From assembly GCF_023278045.1 (NCBI RefSeq), contig NZ_CP056783.1, positions 2,947,501 to 3,011,500 of the forward strand: a DNA stretch of 64,000 nt, in the 5' to 3' direction. The DNA is from Flavobacterium sp. K5-23. GTDB taxonomy: Bacteria; Bacteroidota; Bacteroidia; Flavobacteriales; Flavobacteriaceae. Shown here in pieces: positions 16,696 to 24,741 of the stretch. Both the position numbers and the translations under genes were made by a program. Every line of letters begins with the position of its first letter. The first letter of the stretch is position 1. The notes below the pieces were generated by a model, which did no database searches, had not been told where the DNA came from, and saw only the letters and a list, made by a program, of their open reading frames with translations.

Positions 16696-16893
16696 GTGTA
16701 CAAGAAAAAGAGCAAAAAAACAGCCTTCAAAACAATCATTATAAACCTCGGAATTTTATTTAGTATAATACTTTTTGTAGTAAAGCTCAGTTTTGGAAGT
16801 GTTGGTTGGATGAGTGTTTTTACTCCAGTTTTAATAGCGTTTCTAATTATTTTGCTTTTATCATCATTAAAAAATATATTCAATAAAATTTAA
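16696..16893 (+). CDS. Small membrane protein, 65 residues (GTG start)
   Basis: The chosen start is GTG at 16696, since no ATG lies at the front of the open frame. It encodes MYKKKSKKTAFKTIIINLGI, a basic cytosolic tip, then two hydrophobic helices (about 15-30 and about 40-55) separated by a short glycine-rich loop (SFGSVGWM), and a basic C-terminus (KNIFNKI). It lies 25 bases after the OmpA-domain gene and 11 bases before terC, in the same strand and unit. No family recognised. The membrane-protein pattern and position support it despite the weak start. Confidence 0.6.
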   Translation: MYKKKSKKTAFKTIIINLGILFSIILFVVKLSFGSVGWMSVFTPVLIAFLIILLLSSLKNIFNKI

Positions 16894-16904
16894 TCATTAA
16901 CCAA

Positions 16905-17903
16905 ATGAATCAAAATTCAATTTTCACAGAACATCCATTTATAATCGGCACTTTTGCGGTAGTAATCATAGTGATGCTTTTATTAGATTTAGGTGTTTTT
17001 AATAAAAAAAGTCATGTCATAGGTAATAAAGAGGCAATAAGCTGGTCTGTAATTTGGATAAGTTTATCTATGCTATTTAGCGGTTTAGTATACTACTTAG
17101 CAGGTCCAACAAAATTTTATGAATTTCAATCTGCTTACTGGATTGAAAAAGCACTATCCGTTGACAATCTTTTTGTTTTTATATTAGTATTTAAGTTTTT
17201 TGATGTTGCTAATCAAAATAAACACAAAGTTTTATTTTGGGGAATTATTGGAGCATTATTTCTAAGGGCTATTTTTATCTTTTCTGGAGCTTTTTTAATT
17301 GAACTTACTTATTTAAATAAACTTTTAAGTTTAGTTGGTATTCAAGGATTTGCATATGATGTCAACATTATTATGACTGTTTTTGGTTTGTTTTTAGTAT
17401 ATGCAGGAATTAAATCTTGGACGGCTGGTGATGATGATAATGATGAAGATTATAATGACACTAGAGGTGCCAAATTAATACGAAGATTTTTTAATGTAAG
17501 CGATAAGTATGTTGGCGATAAATTCTTTACCATTGAAAACGGAAAAAAAATGGCTACGCCATTATTAATAGTCTTAGCTGTAATTGAGTTCACTGATTTA
17601 CTTTTTGCAGTAGATTCAATTCCTGCTATTTTTGCCATTTCTAACGATCCATTTATACTATATACATCTAATATTTTTGCCATCTTGGGCTTAAGAGCCT
17701 TATTTTTCTTATTAGATAATTTTATTCATTTATTTGGCAAATTACAATATGGATTAGCATTAATACTCTCGTTTATAGGTATTAAAATGGTTATATCTCC
17801 TTTTTATCATATTGACTCCGTTTACTCTTTGATAGTTATTGGAAGTGTTTTATTGATATCGGTATTGGCATCAATTATTTTTCCAGAACCGGTTGAAGCT
17901 TAA
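16905..17903 (+). CDS. TerC family integral membrane protein
   Basis: 332 residues with about 9 predicted helices. The family landmarks are visible: GVFNKKSHVI near the N-terminus, ALSVDNLFVFILVF (Asp in helix) and EFTDLLFAVDSIPAIFAI (the conserved Asp-rich helix, residues about 230-247), then GLRALFFLLDNFIHLF. TerC proteins are linked to tellurite resistance and metal (Mn2+) homeostasis. An acidic loop (GDDDNDEDYND) about residues 176-186 faces the cytosol. It is the last gene of the operon, directly before its terminator. Confidence 0.95.
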   Translation: MNQNSIFTEHPFIIGTFAVVIIVMLLLDLGVFNKKSHVIGNKEAISWSVIWISLSMLFSGLVYYLAGPTKFYEFQSAYWIEKALSVDNLFVFILVFKFFDVANQNKHKVLFWGIIGALFLRAIFIFSGAFLIELTYLNKLLSLVGIQGFAYDVNIIMTVFGLFLVYAGIKSWTAGDDDNDEDYNDTRGAKLIRRFFNVSDKYVGDKFFTIENGKKMATPLLIVLAVIEFTDLLFAVDSIPAIFAISNDPFILYTSNIFAILGLRALFFLLDNFIHLFGKLQYGLALILSFIGIKMVISPFYHIDSVYSLIVIGSVLLISVLASIIFPEPVEA

Positions 17904-17919
17904 ACAGTAAAAATCTAAT

Positions 17920-17946
17920 AAAGGCCTCTAAATTAGAGGCCTTTTT
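17920..17946 (+). terminator. Terminator of the TerD/TerC operon
   Basis: AAAGGCCTCTAA pairs with TTAGAGGCCTTT (12 bases, almost no loop), followed by T residues. It is 17 bases after the terC stop and is the only strong terminator in the 12.8-kb unit. Confidence 0.92.
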
Positions 17947-17958
17947 AATTCAATTACT

Positions 17959-18249
17959 ATGGAAAAACGAATCAAAATCATCTTATCCATTCTCCTCCTA
18001 CTCTGTCTTTTAGATATGCCTTACGGCTTCTACCAATTCGTGCGTTTTACAGCAATGGTTGGATTTTGCTATTTGGGGTATTCAGCCAAGGAAAAAAATA
18101 GAAAAAATGAGATGTTTATCTATTTCGCACTAGCAATTTTATTTCAACCCTTTATAAAAATAGCTTTGGGTAGAACAATATGGAACATAGTAGATTTCGT
18201 GGTTGGAATTTCATTGTTGGTTTCAACACGAACTAGTAAAATTAAATAA
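17959..18249 (+). CDS. Small membrane protein, 96 residues (DUF6804-like)
   Basis: Hydrophobic protein beginning MEKRIKIILSILLLLCLLDM, with three to four helices and a middle stretch of charged residues (SAKEKNRKNEM). The pattern LLDMPYGFYQFVRFTAMVGFCYLGYSA is one I associate with small DUF6804-type Bacteroidota membrane proteins (from memory). It lies just after the TerC terminator and is probably a separate unit. Function unknown. Confidence 0.7.
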   Translation: MEKRIKIILSILLLLCLLDMPYGFYQFVRFTAMVGFCYLGYSAKEKNRKNEMFIYFALAILFQPFIKIALGRTIWNIVDFVVGISLLVSTRTSKIK

Positions 18250-18353
18250 ATTTAGAATTCTCTCAATTAAAAAAACATTTATTCAAACAGCCTTAGTTAT
18301 TTTATTTCTATATAGATACAACCGAGGATAAACGATAAAACTAATAATTATAC

Positions 18354-18737
18354 ATGGAATTAAAACTTACAGTATATCAAAAATTAATACTTATATTCAT
18401 TTGTTTCTCAATTGCAATAGTAGGTTTCATAATTAAACTTCCATTTGTATTTAGACATTATGATAAAGAATTACACTTGCTTTTTTATTTTAGTGCAGCT
18501 TTATTTTTAAATATTTTATTTGTAAAGAGACATCTTATTATATTTTTTTCACTTTTGTTATTTGGGGTCGCAATTGAATTTGGTCAGGAGTATTCTAATA
18601 AATTTTTTAGAAAAAGAATACACGCTAACTTTGACAAAGAGGATGTTTATTCCAATTTAAAGGGATTAATTTTATTTTCTATTATTTGGTTCTTTATAAT
18701 TTCTACAAAATACTTGATTAAAAAAAACAGGAAATAA
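18354..18737 (+). CDS. VanZ-like family membrane protein
   Basis: 127 residues with four hydrophobic helices. The VanZ-like pattern is visible: an early HYDKELHLLFYFSAALFLN, then FGVAIEFGQEYSNKFFRKRIHANFDKEDVYSNLKGL, with Glu-x-x-x-Gln in helix 3 and Asp-x-x-x-Asn before the last helix. Some VanZ proteins raise teicoplanin resistance, but most small Bacteroidota members are uncharacterised. No partner gene adjoins it. Confidence 0.8.
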   Translation: MELKLTVYQKLILIFICFSIAIVGFIIKLPFVFRHYDKELHLLFYFSAALFLNILFVKRHLIIFFSLLLFGVAIEFGQEYSNKFFRKRIHANFDKEDVYSNLKGLILFSIIWFFIISTKYLIKKNRK

Positions 18738-18846
18738 AAAGTATTAAATGGTTCTTAAAGAATTCAGAATAGGTCTTTGTGAAATTTTGATAATAAAGTT
18801 TTTTCACAAATTATATTAATTAATTTACTCTTAATTTTAAAAACTT

Positions 18847-19440
18847 ATGAAAGGATTAAAAGAAATATTTCTGGTAATCGGAATTTGTATTGTACTTTCT
18901 GTTTTGACAGTTTTCCTTAAAAAAGAAAAAAAGCATACTAGTAGTAAAATAGGGAACGTTATAGATAATTTAAATGGAGTAAAAGTATATTACAATGGAC
19001 CATACAGTAATATATTAGGAAGAAATTGGACAAAAGACCATTATAATTTGGGATTAAAATACCAATGTGTAGAATTTGTTAAACGCTATTATTACGAAAA
19101 TCTAAATCATAAAATGCCCGAAAGTTATGGAAATGCTAAAGATTTTTTTGATAAAAACATTAAAGATGGTGCTTTCAATAAAAAGAGAGCGTTAAATCAA
19201 TATAGTAATTCAAGTAAATCAAAACCCAAAGTAAATGATCTATTAATCTTTTCAGGAACTGTTTTTAATAAATATGGTCACGTAGCAATTATTTCAAAAG
19301 TAAAAGAAGATGAAATTGAAATTATACAACAAAATGCAGGATTATCATCAAATTCAAGACTAACCTACTCCCTTATAAGGAAAACATCAAAATGGTCGAT
19401 AGATAATCATCGTGTTTTAGGTTGGCTGCGTAAAGAATAA
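18847..19440 (+). CDS. CHAP-domain amidase/peptidase (membrane-anchored or exported)
   Basis: 197 residues. The N-terminus MKGLKEIFLVIGICIVLSVLTVFLK is a signal anchor or signal peptide. The domain that follows is a CHAP (NlpC/P60-related) cysteine hydrolase: KYQCVEFVKRYYY holds the catalytic Cys (about residue 77) and FNKYGHVAIISKV the catalytic His (about 141), with an Asn/Glu strand (IEIIQQNA). CHAP enzymes cut peptide or amide bonds in peptidoglycan. It sits just before a decayed lysozyme fragment, so the region may once have held more cell-wall enzymes. Confidence 0.85.
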   Translation: MKGLKEIFLVIGICIVLSVLTVFLKKEKKHTSSKIGNVIDNLNGVKVYYNGPYSNILGRNWTKDHYNLGLKYQCVEFVKRYYYENLNHKMPESYGNAKDFFDKNIKDGAFNKKRALNQYSNSSKSKPKVNDLLIFSGTVFNKYGHVAIISKVKEDEIEIIQQNAGLSSNSRLTYSLIRKTSKWSIDNHRVLGWLRKE

Positions 19441-19468
19441 AAACAATTAAACACTAATTCTTTCAATA

Positions 19469-19585
19469 ATGAGTCGGGAAATTTTATGCAACTATATCGA
19501 ATCATATGAAGGTTTATTACACAAAGCCTATCTGTGTCCTATGGAATGAAAAACAATTCCTTCCCGGTTACTATATAACTTTTTA
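19469..19585 (+). pseudogene. Decayed fragment of a phage-type (GH24) lysozyme gene
   Basis: A 27-codon frame (ATG 19469 to TGA 19549) reads MSREILCNYIESYEGLLH followed by KAYLCPME. Phage-type lysozymes of glycoside hydrolase family 24 contain (I/F)-x-x-(F/Y)-EG-L-x-x-KAY-x-(C/D)-P followed by G-x-x-T-I-G-YG. The next codons after the stop (KTIPS) fit the T-I part, so the gene appears cut by a point mutation and lost its remaining 120 or more codons. The catalytic Glu context (YEG) is still recognisable. The identification rests on this one motif. Confidence 0.5.
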
Positions 19586-19597
19586 AAAGACAACACT

Positions 19598-20176
19598 ATG
19601 AAATGGATAGCTCCTATGTTTTACAAAATCAAATATATTTTGATACGTTTTTATAGAATTTTAAATGTAAAAAAACGATCTGAATTTGTTTGGAAAGACC
19701 TTATTGAATACAACTTAGATAAAGGTTGGCGTTTTGGGCAATTTGAAACCGAAAAACGGATTGAAAACAAATTCAACGTTGACGGCTCTATTTTAATAAA
19801 ATTTGACTATATCGTTACTTACAATGATTTAGAATACAGCTCAATAATTTTGGAAAGTTTTGAAGAAGACAAAACCAGTGATATAATGATTTTAGCATCC
19901 CATATCAATAGTTTATTAAATTTTGGAGTGGTTAAAGTAAGTGTAAAACACAACTATGTTGAATATACTTTTTCTAGAGATTTGGTCACCTATATGCTCT
20001 ACCCACTAGAAATTGAAAATGACCACTTTGACCATTATAATTTTACCAAAGATTGCGTTTGGTCATTTAATAGATTAATGGAGACAGGAGAAGATCCTGT
20101 ATTTGTTTTTTCAGAATTGTTACAACGAAAGGAAGAGAAAGAAAAAGCAGATAATTCAAGCAATTTAATTGAATAA
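19598..20176 (+). CDS. Hypothetical protein, 192 residues
   Basis: Begins with a hydrophobic, basic segment (MKWIAPMFYKIKYILIRFYRILNVKKR) that may be a membrane-associated helix or only a start-site artefact. The main part is soluble and rich in aromatic and acidic residues (GWRFGQFETEKRIENKFN; YPLEIENDHFDHYNF). It ends in a charged helix (LLQRKEEKEKADNSSN). I do not recognise the family. It follows the lysozyme fragment directly and may be part of the same accessory island. Confidence 0.65.
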   Translation: MKWIAPMFYKIKYILIRFYRILNVKKRSEFVWKDLIEYNLDKGWRFGQFETEKRIENKFNVDGSILIKFDYIVTYNDLEYSSIILESFEEDKTSDIMILASHINSLLNFGVVKVSVKHNYVEYTFSRDLVTYMLYPLEIENDHFDHYNFTKDCVWSFNRLMETGEDPVFVFSELLQRKEEKEKADNSSNLIE

Positions 20177-20330
20177 TCTCAATAAATAATTAAACTATTT
20201 TTAAAAAAAAAGTGAAATACTAAGTTAATAATAAATCTTGTTTATACAAATCATTAATCGTTTCAGAATTTATTTTATTCTGTTTATTAACATATTTATT
20301 TAAAATATTCAGTATCATATATATAAAATT

Positions 20331-20624
20331 ATGACTAAAGAAAAAATACAAAATTCCTATTTTAAAAAAGAGAGGACTACGTTCGGTAAAATGTGTAAAT
20401 ATTTATGGATTGGCTTTAATATCTTATTTTTATTATGGGTAATCTTTATTGTTTTAATGGTTTTATATGGTTTTGTAAACGGAAGCTATATTTCTGATGG
20501 TGAAGTAGATCCTACACTCGGAATAGGTCTCATTATTAGTGTTTTGTTTTTTGTTTTTATTTTTGTGGTAGGAAATGTTATTCTTGGACTTATGACTTTG
20601 TTTACTAAACCTAAAAAGAGTTGA
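20331..20624 (+). CDS. Small membrane protein, 97 residues
   Basis: Two clear membrane helices (about 26-48, LWIGFNILFLLWVIFIVLMV; about 70-90, IGLIISVLFFVFIFVVGNVI) joined by a loop with SYISDGEVDP, preceded by a basic cytosolic N-terminus (KEKIQNSYFKKERTTFGK). There is no catalytic motif. Small two-helix proteins of this shape are widespread and uncharacterised. Confidence 0.65.
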   Translation: MTKEKIQNSYFKKERTTFGKMCKYLWIGFNILFLLWVIFIVLMVLYGFVNGSYISDGEVDPTLGIGLIISVLFFVFIFVVGNVILGLMTLFTKPKKS

Positions 20625-20748
20625 AAAATTCAGTGTTTAATCAAGTACTAAGTATTTCGATAATGTTCAGGACGAAAAAATAATTCGATTATTGCGTGTG
20701 TTAAGCAACCAAATTTCAAATTAAAAACACTTAAACCATCCTATACTG

Positions 20749-20785
20749 CCTCCAAATAGTTAAACACTATTTGGAGGTTTTTTAT
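20749..20785. terminator. Hairpin terminator
   Basis: CCTCCAAATAGT and ACTATTTGGAGG are perfect 12-base arms with a 5-base loop (TAAAC), followed by a T run. It lies between a plus-strand gene ending at 20624 and a minus-strand gene ending at 20850, so it can serve both. Confidence 0.88.
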
Positions 20786-20849
20786 TTTATTTTTGAAGCT
20801 CTCTCCAATTCATCAAAATAAGCAATCCCATATTCTCTTGAAACCTACA

Positions 20850-21143
20850 TTAATTCATTGCTCGACTAATCTCCTCAAAAGCGTGCTCTAAAGAAAAAAC
20901 TCCTGCTTTCCTAACTACTTCTTTGCCATTTTGAAAAAGCAACAGTACAGGAGCCGAAAAAACCATCAATTCTCCCCTAAGCATAGGAAAGTCTTCCAGT
21001 TTAATTTTAAGGTAGGTTAAGTCGGGATGGAAATCTTGAATCCACGGCTTAATGCGTTGATCTAATGCAACACAAACCGAACAACGTTCCGTACTAATTA
21101 GCAATAAAATGGACGAATAAGTATCAATTTCTCCCTTGGTCAT
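20850..21143 (-). CDS. Thioredoxin-fold protein with a CxxC motif
   Basis: 97 residues, no signal peptide. Begins MTKGEIDTYSSILLLISTERCSVCVAL, with the active-site C-S-V-C at about residues 21-24 in the usual place after the first strand. The cis-proline segment is FSAPVLLLFQNGKEVVRKAG, as in thioredoxins (cis-Pro about 65). The redox partner is unknown. Its small size suits a minimal thioredoxin-like protein. No co-directional neighbour. Confidence 0.88.
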   Translation of the reverse strand: MTKGEIDTYSSILLLISTERCSVCVALDQRIKPWIQDFHPDLTYLKIKLEDFPMLRGELMVFSAPVLLLFQNGKEVVRKAGVFSLEHAFEEISRAMN

Positions 21144-21388
21144 TTTTTTTTAAATAAAGTTAACTTTTTATCCAAGCTAAGCAAACAATCAATAATTTTT
21201 TTCACTCTAAAATATTCCTTTTATTTATAATTATAGAACTAATGATAAACAACAAATTTTGGTTTCATTTGGCATTCGAAAAAATTAAATAAAAACTACA
21301 ATCAAAAGATAGCAACTGTAATCAAATTAAACAATAATTTAGCCGAAATACAAAACCTTGCTTTTCTACAATAACATCAGCTATCACA

Positions 21389-21958
21389 ATGTCAGAATAC
21401 AATCTTGACTTACAATATAACAATGTCACCTATGGTGAACAAGAAATTAATCATAAGGAGTTTGAGGCTTGTGTTTTTAATAATTGTGATTTCTCACAAT
21501 GTAATTTTATAGCGGTCACTTTTATCGATTGTACCTTTAATAATTGTAATTTCGATACTTCTAAGATAAACCACGTTGCCCTTAGAACCGTATATTTCAA
21601 TGGTTGCAAGATGAAAGACGTCAATTTTTCCATGTGCGACAAATTGATTTTTGAGATTCATTTTAAAGAGTGTAATTTAGATTTCTCCAAGTTTTACACC
21701 TTAAAGTTAAAAGGAACCACCTTTATGGATTGCAGTCTAGTGGCTGTTGATTTTATGAGTACCGACTTGACCGAGGCTATTTTTGATAATTGTGATTTAT
21801 ACCGCGCTGAATTTGAAAAAGCGATTGCCAATAAAGCCGATTTTAGAACCAGTTACAACTATACCATAGATCCACAAAAAACAAAACTCAAAAAAGCACA
21901 GTTTTCTATTAGCGGAATAAAAGGATTACTGTCTAAACACGATATTATTGTGGAATAA
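21389..21958 (+). CDS. Pentapeptide-repeat protein
   Basis: 189 residues. From about residue 25 to 150, five-residue repeats A/C/N-(D/N)-F/L-x-x run through it: FNNCDFSQCNFIAVTFIDC, FNNCNFDTSK, LKGTTFMDCSLVAVDFMST, LTEAIFDNCDLYRAEFEKA. Such repeats fold as a four-sided right-handed beta helix. Some pentapeptide-repeat proteins (Qnr, McbG) protect DNA gyrase, but nothing in the sequence ties this one to that role. It converges on the acetyltransferase gene, one base apart. Confidence 0.9.
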   Translation: MSEYNLDLQYNNVTYGEQEINHKEFEACVFNNCDFSQCNFIAVTFIDCTFNNCNFDTSKINHVALRTVYFNGCKMKDVNFSMCDKLIFEIHFKECNLDFSKFYTLKLKGTTFMDCSLVAVDFMSTDLTEAIFDNCDLYRAEFEKAIANKADFRTSYNYTIDPQKTKLKKAQFSISGIKGLLSKHDIIVE

Positions 21959-21959
21959 A

Positions 21960-22457
21960 CTACAATGGTTTTTCCATCACATAATCTTCCATTAAATAAC
22001 CGTGACCAATCGATATGTTTTCTTCAGATATGATTTCGAATCCTATTTTTTGGTAGAAAGTAAGTGCTTTATTGAATCGGTTAACGTTTAAAGAAAGTGC
22101 CGCAGAATGGTTTTCTACAGCAATTTTTTCTATGTATTCAATAAGCGTTTTTCCAACTCCCTTGCCTTGAGTTTGTGGCAAGATGTATATTTTGTGGATT
22201 CGGGTTCTGTTATTATCCTGATAATTGTGCTCATAAGCTGCAAAACCCAAAACAACATCGTTTTCCTTGGCCAACAAAAAATGATGTCCTTTAGTTTCTA
22301 CATTATCTCTTAAAGCGTCTTCAGAATAAAAGGCATTCAACATGAAGTCTAATTGAACCTTAGACAGGATAGCGCCATACGTTTCTGGCCATGTTTTATA
22401 GGCAATTTCCTGAATGGTTTTGTAATCGTTTGCTGTTGCTTGGGTAATTGTTATCAT
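21960..22457 (-). CDS. GNAT family N-acetyltransferase
   Basis: 165 residues with the GNAT layout: MITITQATANDYKTIQEIAYKTW at the start, VLGFAAYEHNY in the central strand, and the acetyl-CoA site LPQTQGKGVGKTLIEYIEK (about residues 92-110), followed by NKALTFYQKIGFEII. The acceptor is unknown; the overall pattern resembles small-molecule or antibiotic-type GNATs. Its start is at ATG 22457 and it stands alone. Confidence 0.9.
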   Translation of the reverse strand: MITITQATANDYKTIQEIAYKTWPETYGAILSKVQLDFMLNAFYSEDALRDNVETKGHHFLLAKENDVVLGFAAYEHNYQDNNRTRIHKIYILPQTQGKGVGKTLIEYIEKIAVENHSAALSLNVNRFNKALTFYQKIGFEIISEENISIGHGYLMEDYVMEKPL

Positions 22458-22476
22458 TTTTGATTGGAGATTAAAA

Positions 22477-22516
22477 ATAGAAAATAGAGTAAAGAGAATA
22501 GAAAATAGAGTAAAGA
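22477..22516. repeat. Tandem 21-base repeat (two copies)
   Basis: ATAGAAAATAGAGTAAAGA occurs at 22477-22495 and again at 22498-22516. It lies just upstream of the acetyltransferase start and looks like a small non-coding repeat. Confidence 0.6.
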
Positions 22517-22627
22517 ATAAAGAAGTTAGATTTTGAAATTATTGTTACTACTCTATTCGTTCAAAGATTGGAATTCGTATATAACTGATCCCAATAAAAC
22601 TGAATACTGAACACTGACCACTACAAC

Positions 22628-23221
22628 CTACCCGTGTATCGTTTCGCTTTTACCGTAATTGGCAATAATGGAAGCTTCAAAATCAATCCATTCTCTCCAA
22701 CGTTTTTCCACGTCGATTCCAGTTCCGTATTTTCTAGCATAGGTAATGAATGTCGTATAGTGTCCTGCTTCACTTTCCATTAAGTCCCTATAAAAAACAG
22801 ATAATTCCTCATCTTGTATGTTTTCTGAAAGCACTTTAAAACGCTCACAACTTCTGGCTTCAATCATTGCCGAAAACAGCAATCGCTCAACCAAACTAGA
22901 CACTCTGCCTCCGTTACCGTTTTTCTTCATATACAAATACAATTCGTTTACATAATCGTCTTTGCGTTCGCGACCCAGCTTTAATCCTCGTTTGATAATA
23001 ATGTTGTGCACCATATCAAAGTGTTCGATTTCTTCTTTGGCCAATGCCAACAAATCCTTAACAAGATCTTGATGTTCTGAATTATGGGTAATGATTGTAA
23101 TGGCGTTAGTAGCCGCTTTTTGTTCGCACCAAGCGTGATCCGTCAAGATTTCCTCAATGTTTTTCTCAACTATATTCACCCATCTTGGGTCGGTTGGTAA
23201 TTTTAATCTTAGTACAGACAT
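22628..23221 (-). CDS. miaE: tRNA-(ms2io6A)-hydroxylase, MiaE-like
   Basis: Hydroxylates a modified adenosine (ms2i6A) at position 37 in tRNAs, using a di-iron centre in a ferritin-like bundle. The start is taken at ATG 23221 (MSVLRLKLPTDPRWVN), 12 codons inside the longest open frame, because the family starts this way. The iron-ligand motifs are EEIEHFDMVH (E-x-x-H type), EARSCERF and ESEAGHYTTF. At 197 residues it matches MiaE proteins of this lineage. The intergenic region upstream contains an AAAGTCGAAAGTC inverted repeat. Confidence 0.9.
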   Translation of the reverse strand: MSVLRLKLPTDPRWVNIVEKNIEEILTDHAWCEQKAATNAITIITHNSEHQDLVKDLLALAKEEIEHFDMVHNIIIKRGLKLGRERKDDYVNELYLYMKKNGNGGRVSSLVERLLFSAMIEARSCERFKVLSENIQDEELSVFYRDLMESEAGHYTTFITYARKYGTGIDVEKRWREWIDFEASIIANYGKSETIHG

Positions 23222-23264
23222 TATTTTTAGTCTAAAAGTTAGAAAGTCAAAAGTCACAAAGCTA

Positions 23265-23323
23265 AAAGTCGAAAGTCAAAACTAAGACAGAATTTTAAAT
23301 TCTATTCCAAGACTTTCGACTTT
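23265..23323. repeat. Inverted repeat of 13 bases
   Basis: AAAGTCGAAAGTC at 23265-23277 faces GACTTTCGACTTT at 23311-23323, with a smaller palindrome (AGAATTTTAAATTCT) in the middle. It lies between the miaE start and the glyA stop and may act as a transcript end for glyA. Confidence 0.6.
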
Positions 23324-23359
23324 CGACTTTAAAAACTTTAAGACCTAAATTTATTTTAT

Positions 23360-24634
23360 TTAAAAAACAAAGATTGCTCTTTCGCTCATCATTTCGTTCA
23401 CTTCATTAGCTACTTCTTCGATGATATCTTCGTCAGTATGGTTCATTAAAACCCTGTCAATTAAAGCAACGATAGTTTCCATGTCTTCTTCAACTAATCC
23501 ACGTGTTGTAATCGCTGGTGTTCCAATACGGATTCCAGAAGTTACAAATGGTGATTTATCATCAAAAGGAACCATGTTTTTATTTACAGTAATCTCCGCT
23601 TTAACCAAAGCATTTTCAGCTTCTTTACCAGAAATATTTTTGTTTCTTAAGTCAATCAACATCATATGATTGTCTGTTCCTCCAGAGATGATGTTATATC
23701 CTCTTTTTACAAAAGCTTCTGCCATAGCATTAGCATTTTTTTGTAATTGTAAGGCATAAGTAAAGAATTCGTCTTTCAATGCTTCACCAAAAGCTACTGC
23801 TTTTGCTGCGATGATATGCATTAAAGGTCCTCCTTGATTTCCAGGGAAAACGGACATGTCTAAAACATGAGACATCATTCTAATATCCCCTTTTGGCGTT
23901 TTCAATCCCCATGGGTTTTCAAAATCTTTACCCATCATGATCATTCCACCTCTTGGTCCTCTTAAAGTCTTGTGAGTTGTTGTTGTTACAACGTGACAAT
24001 GAGGCATTGGGTCATTCATTAATCCTTTAGCAATTAAACCTGCAGGATGTGCAATATCAGCCATTAGGATTGCTCCTACGCTGTCAGCAATTACTCTAAA
24101 ACGAGCAAAATCCATATCACGAGAATAAGCCGAAGCTCCTGCAATAATTAATTTTGGTTGCTCTTTAGTAGCAATTTCTTGAATTTTATCATAGTTTAAC
24201 ATTCCTGTTTCTTGGTCAACACCATAAAAAACTGGATTGTATAATTTTCCTGAAAAGTTTACTGGTGAACCGTGAGTCAAGTGACCACCATGAGAAAGAT
24301 CAAAACCTAAAATTTTATCACCTGGCTGTAAACAAGCTGATAAAACCGCAGTATTAGCTTGTGAACCTGAATGTGGTTGCACGTTAGCATAAGCAGCTCC
24401 AAACAACTCCTTTGCTCTATCTATAGCAATTTGTTCTACAATATCCACTACTTCACAACCTCCGTAATATCTTTTTCCAGGATATCCTTCAGCATATTTA
24501 TTAGTTAATACTGAACCGGCAGCTTCTAATACATCATCACTTACAAAGTTCTCTGAGGCAATAAGTTCCAATCCGTGTATTTGTCTTTCTTGTTCTTCTA
24601 GAATAAGGTCAAAAATTTGTTCGTCGCGTTGCAT
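23360..24634 (-). CDS. glyA: Serine hydroxymethyltransferase
   Basis: Interconverts serine and glycine with tetrahydrofolate; PLP enzyme of one-carbon metabolism. The start is taken at ATG 24634 ([18 protein letters not shown]), 424 residues. The upstream extension in the longer frame lies over a -7 promoter box (TATTTTTG, minus strand, 24660-24667). Motifs: ELIASENF near residue 25, [17 protein letters not shown], the PLP-lysine segment [15 protein letters not shown] (about 210-225), and [21 protein letters not shown] near the end. Divergent from fahA. Confidence 0.97.
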   Translation of the reverse strand: MQRDEQIFDLILEEQERQIHGLELIASENFVSDDVLEAAGSVLTNKYAEGYPGKRYYGGCEVVDIVEQIAIDRAKELFGAAYANVQPHSGSQANTAVLSACLQPGDKILGFDLSHGGHLTHGSPVNFSGKLYNPVFYGVDQETGMLNYDKIQEIATKEQPKLIIAGASAYSRDMDFARFRVIADSVGAILMADIAHPAGLIAKGLMNDPMPHCHVVTTTTHKTLRGPRGGMIMMGKDFENPWGLKTPKGDIRMMSHVLDMSVFPGNQGGPLMHIIAAKAVAFGEALKDEFFTYALQLQKNANAMAEAFVKRGYNIISGGTDNHMMLIDLRNKNISGKEAENALVKAEITVNKNMVPFDDKSPFVTSGIRIGTPAITTRGLVEEDMETIVALIDRVLMNHTDEDIIEEVANEVNEMMSERAIFVF

Positions 24635-24678
24635 TTCTTTGATTTTAGTTAATTTGAAGCAAAAATACAAAAAAACGT

Positions 24679-24708
24679 TTGCCAAACAGTTAGATTATGA
24701 TATATTTG
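24679..24708 (+). promoter_or_regulatory. Promoter of the fahA gene
   Basis: TTG at 24679-24681, a 19-base spacer and TATATTTG at 24701-24708 match the Bacteroidota consensus exactly. The start codon follows 34 bases downstream. Confidence 0.85.
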
Positions 24709-24741
24709 AAGTATAATTTTCAACAAAAAAATTAACATCAT

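Larger units (their letters stand above)
5070..17946 (+). other. Predicted 12-gene operon: HTH, lipoproteins, tubulin-like, actin/Hsp70-like, TerD x2, OmpA, TerC
   Basis: Twelve genes run in one direction with gaps of 4 to 25 bases and no internal terminator. A strong hairpin terminator follows terC. The order is HTH, lipoprotein, lipoprotein, 3-helix membrane protein, tubulin-like GTPase, 1294-residue ATPase, degenerate Hsp70-like protein, TerD, TerD, OmpA-domain protein, small membrane protein, TerC. TerD and TerC are known to travel together. The other partners are not those of classic tellurite operons (no TerA, TerB, TerZ or TelA is seen). Confidence 0.8.

Noticed and set aside
5070-17903. 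Classic tellurite-resistance ter operon
   Set aside because: TerD and TerC are present but TerA, TerB, TerZ and TelA are not seen, and half of the operon is NTPases and lipoproteins.
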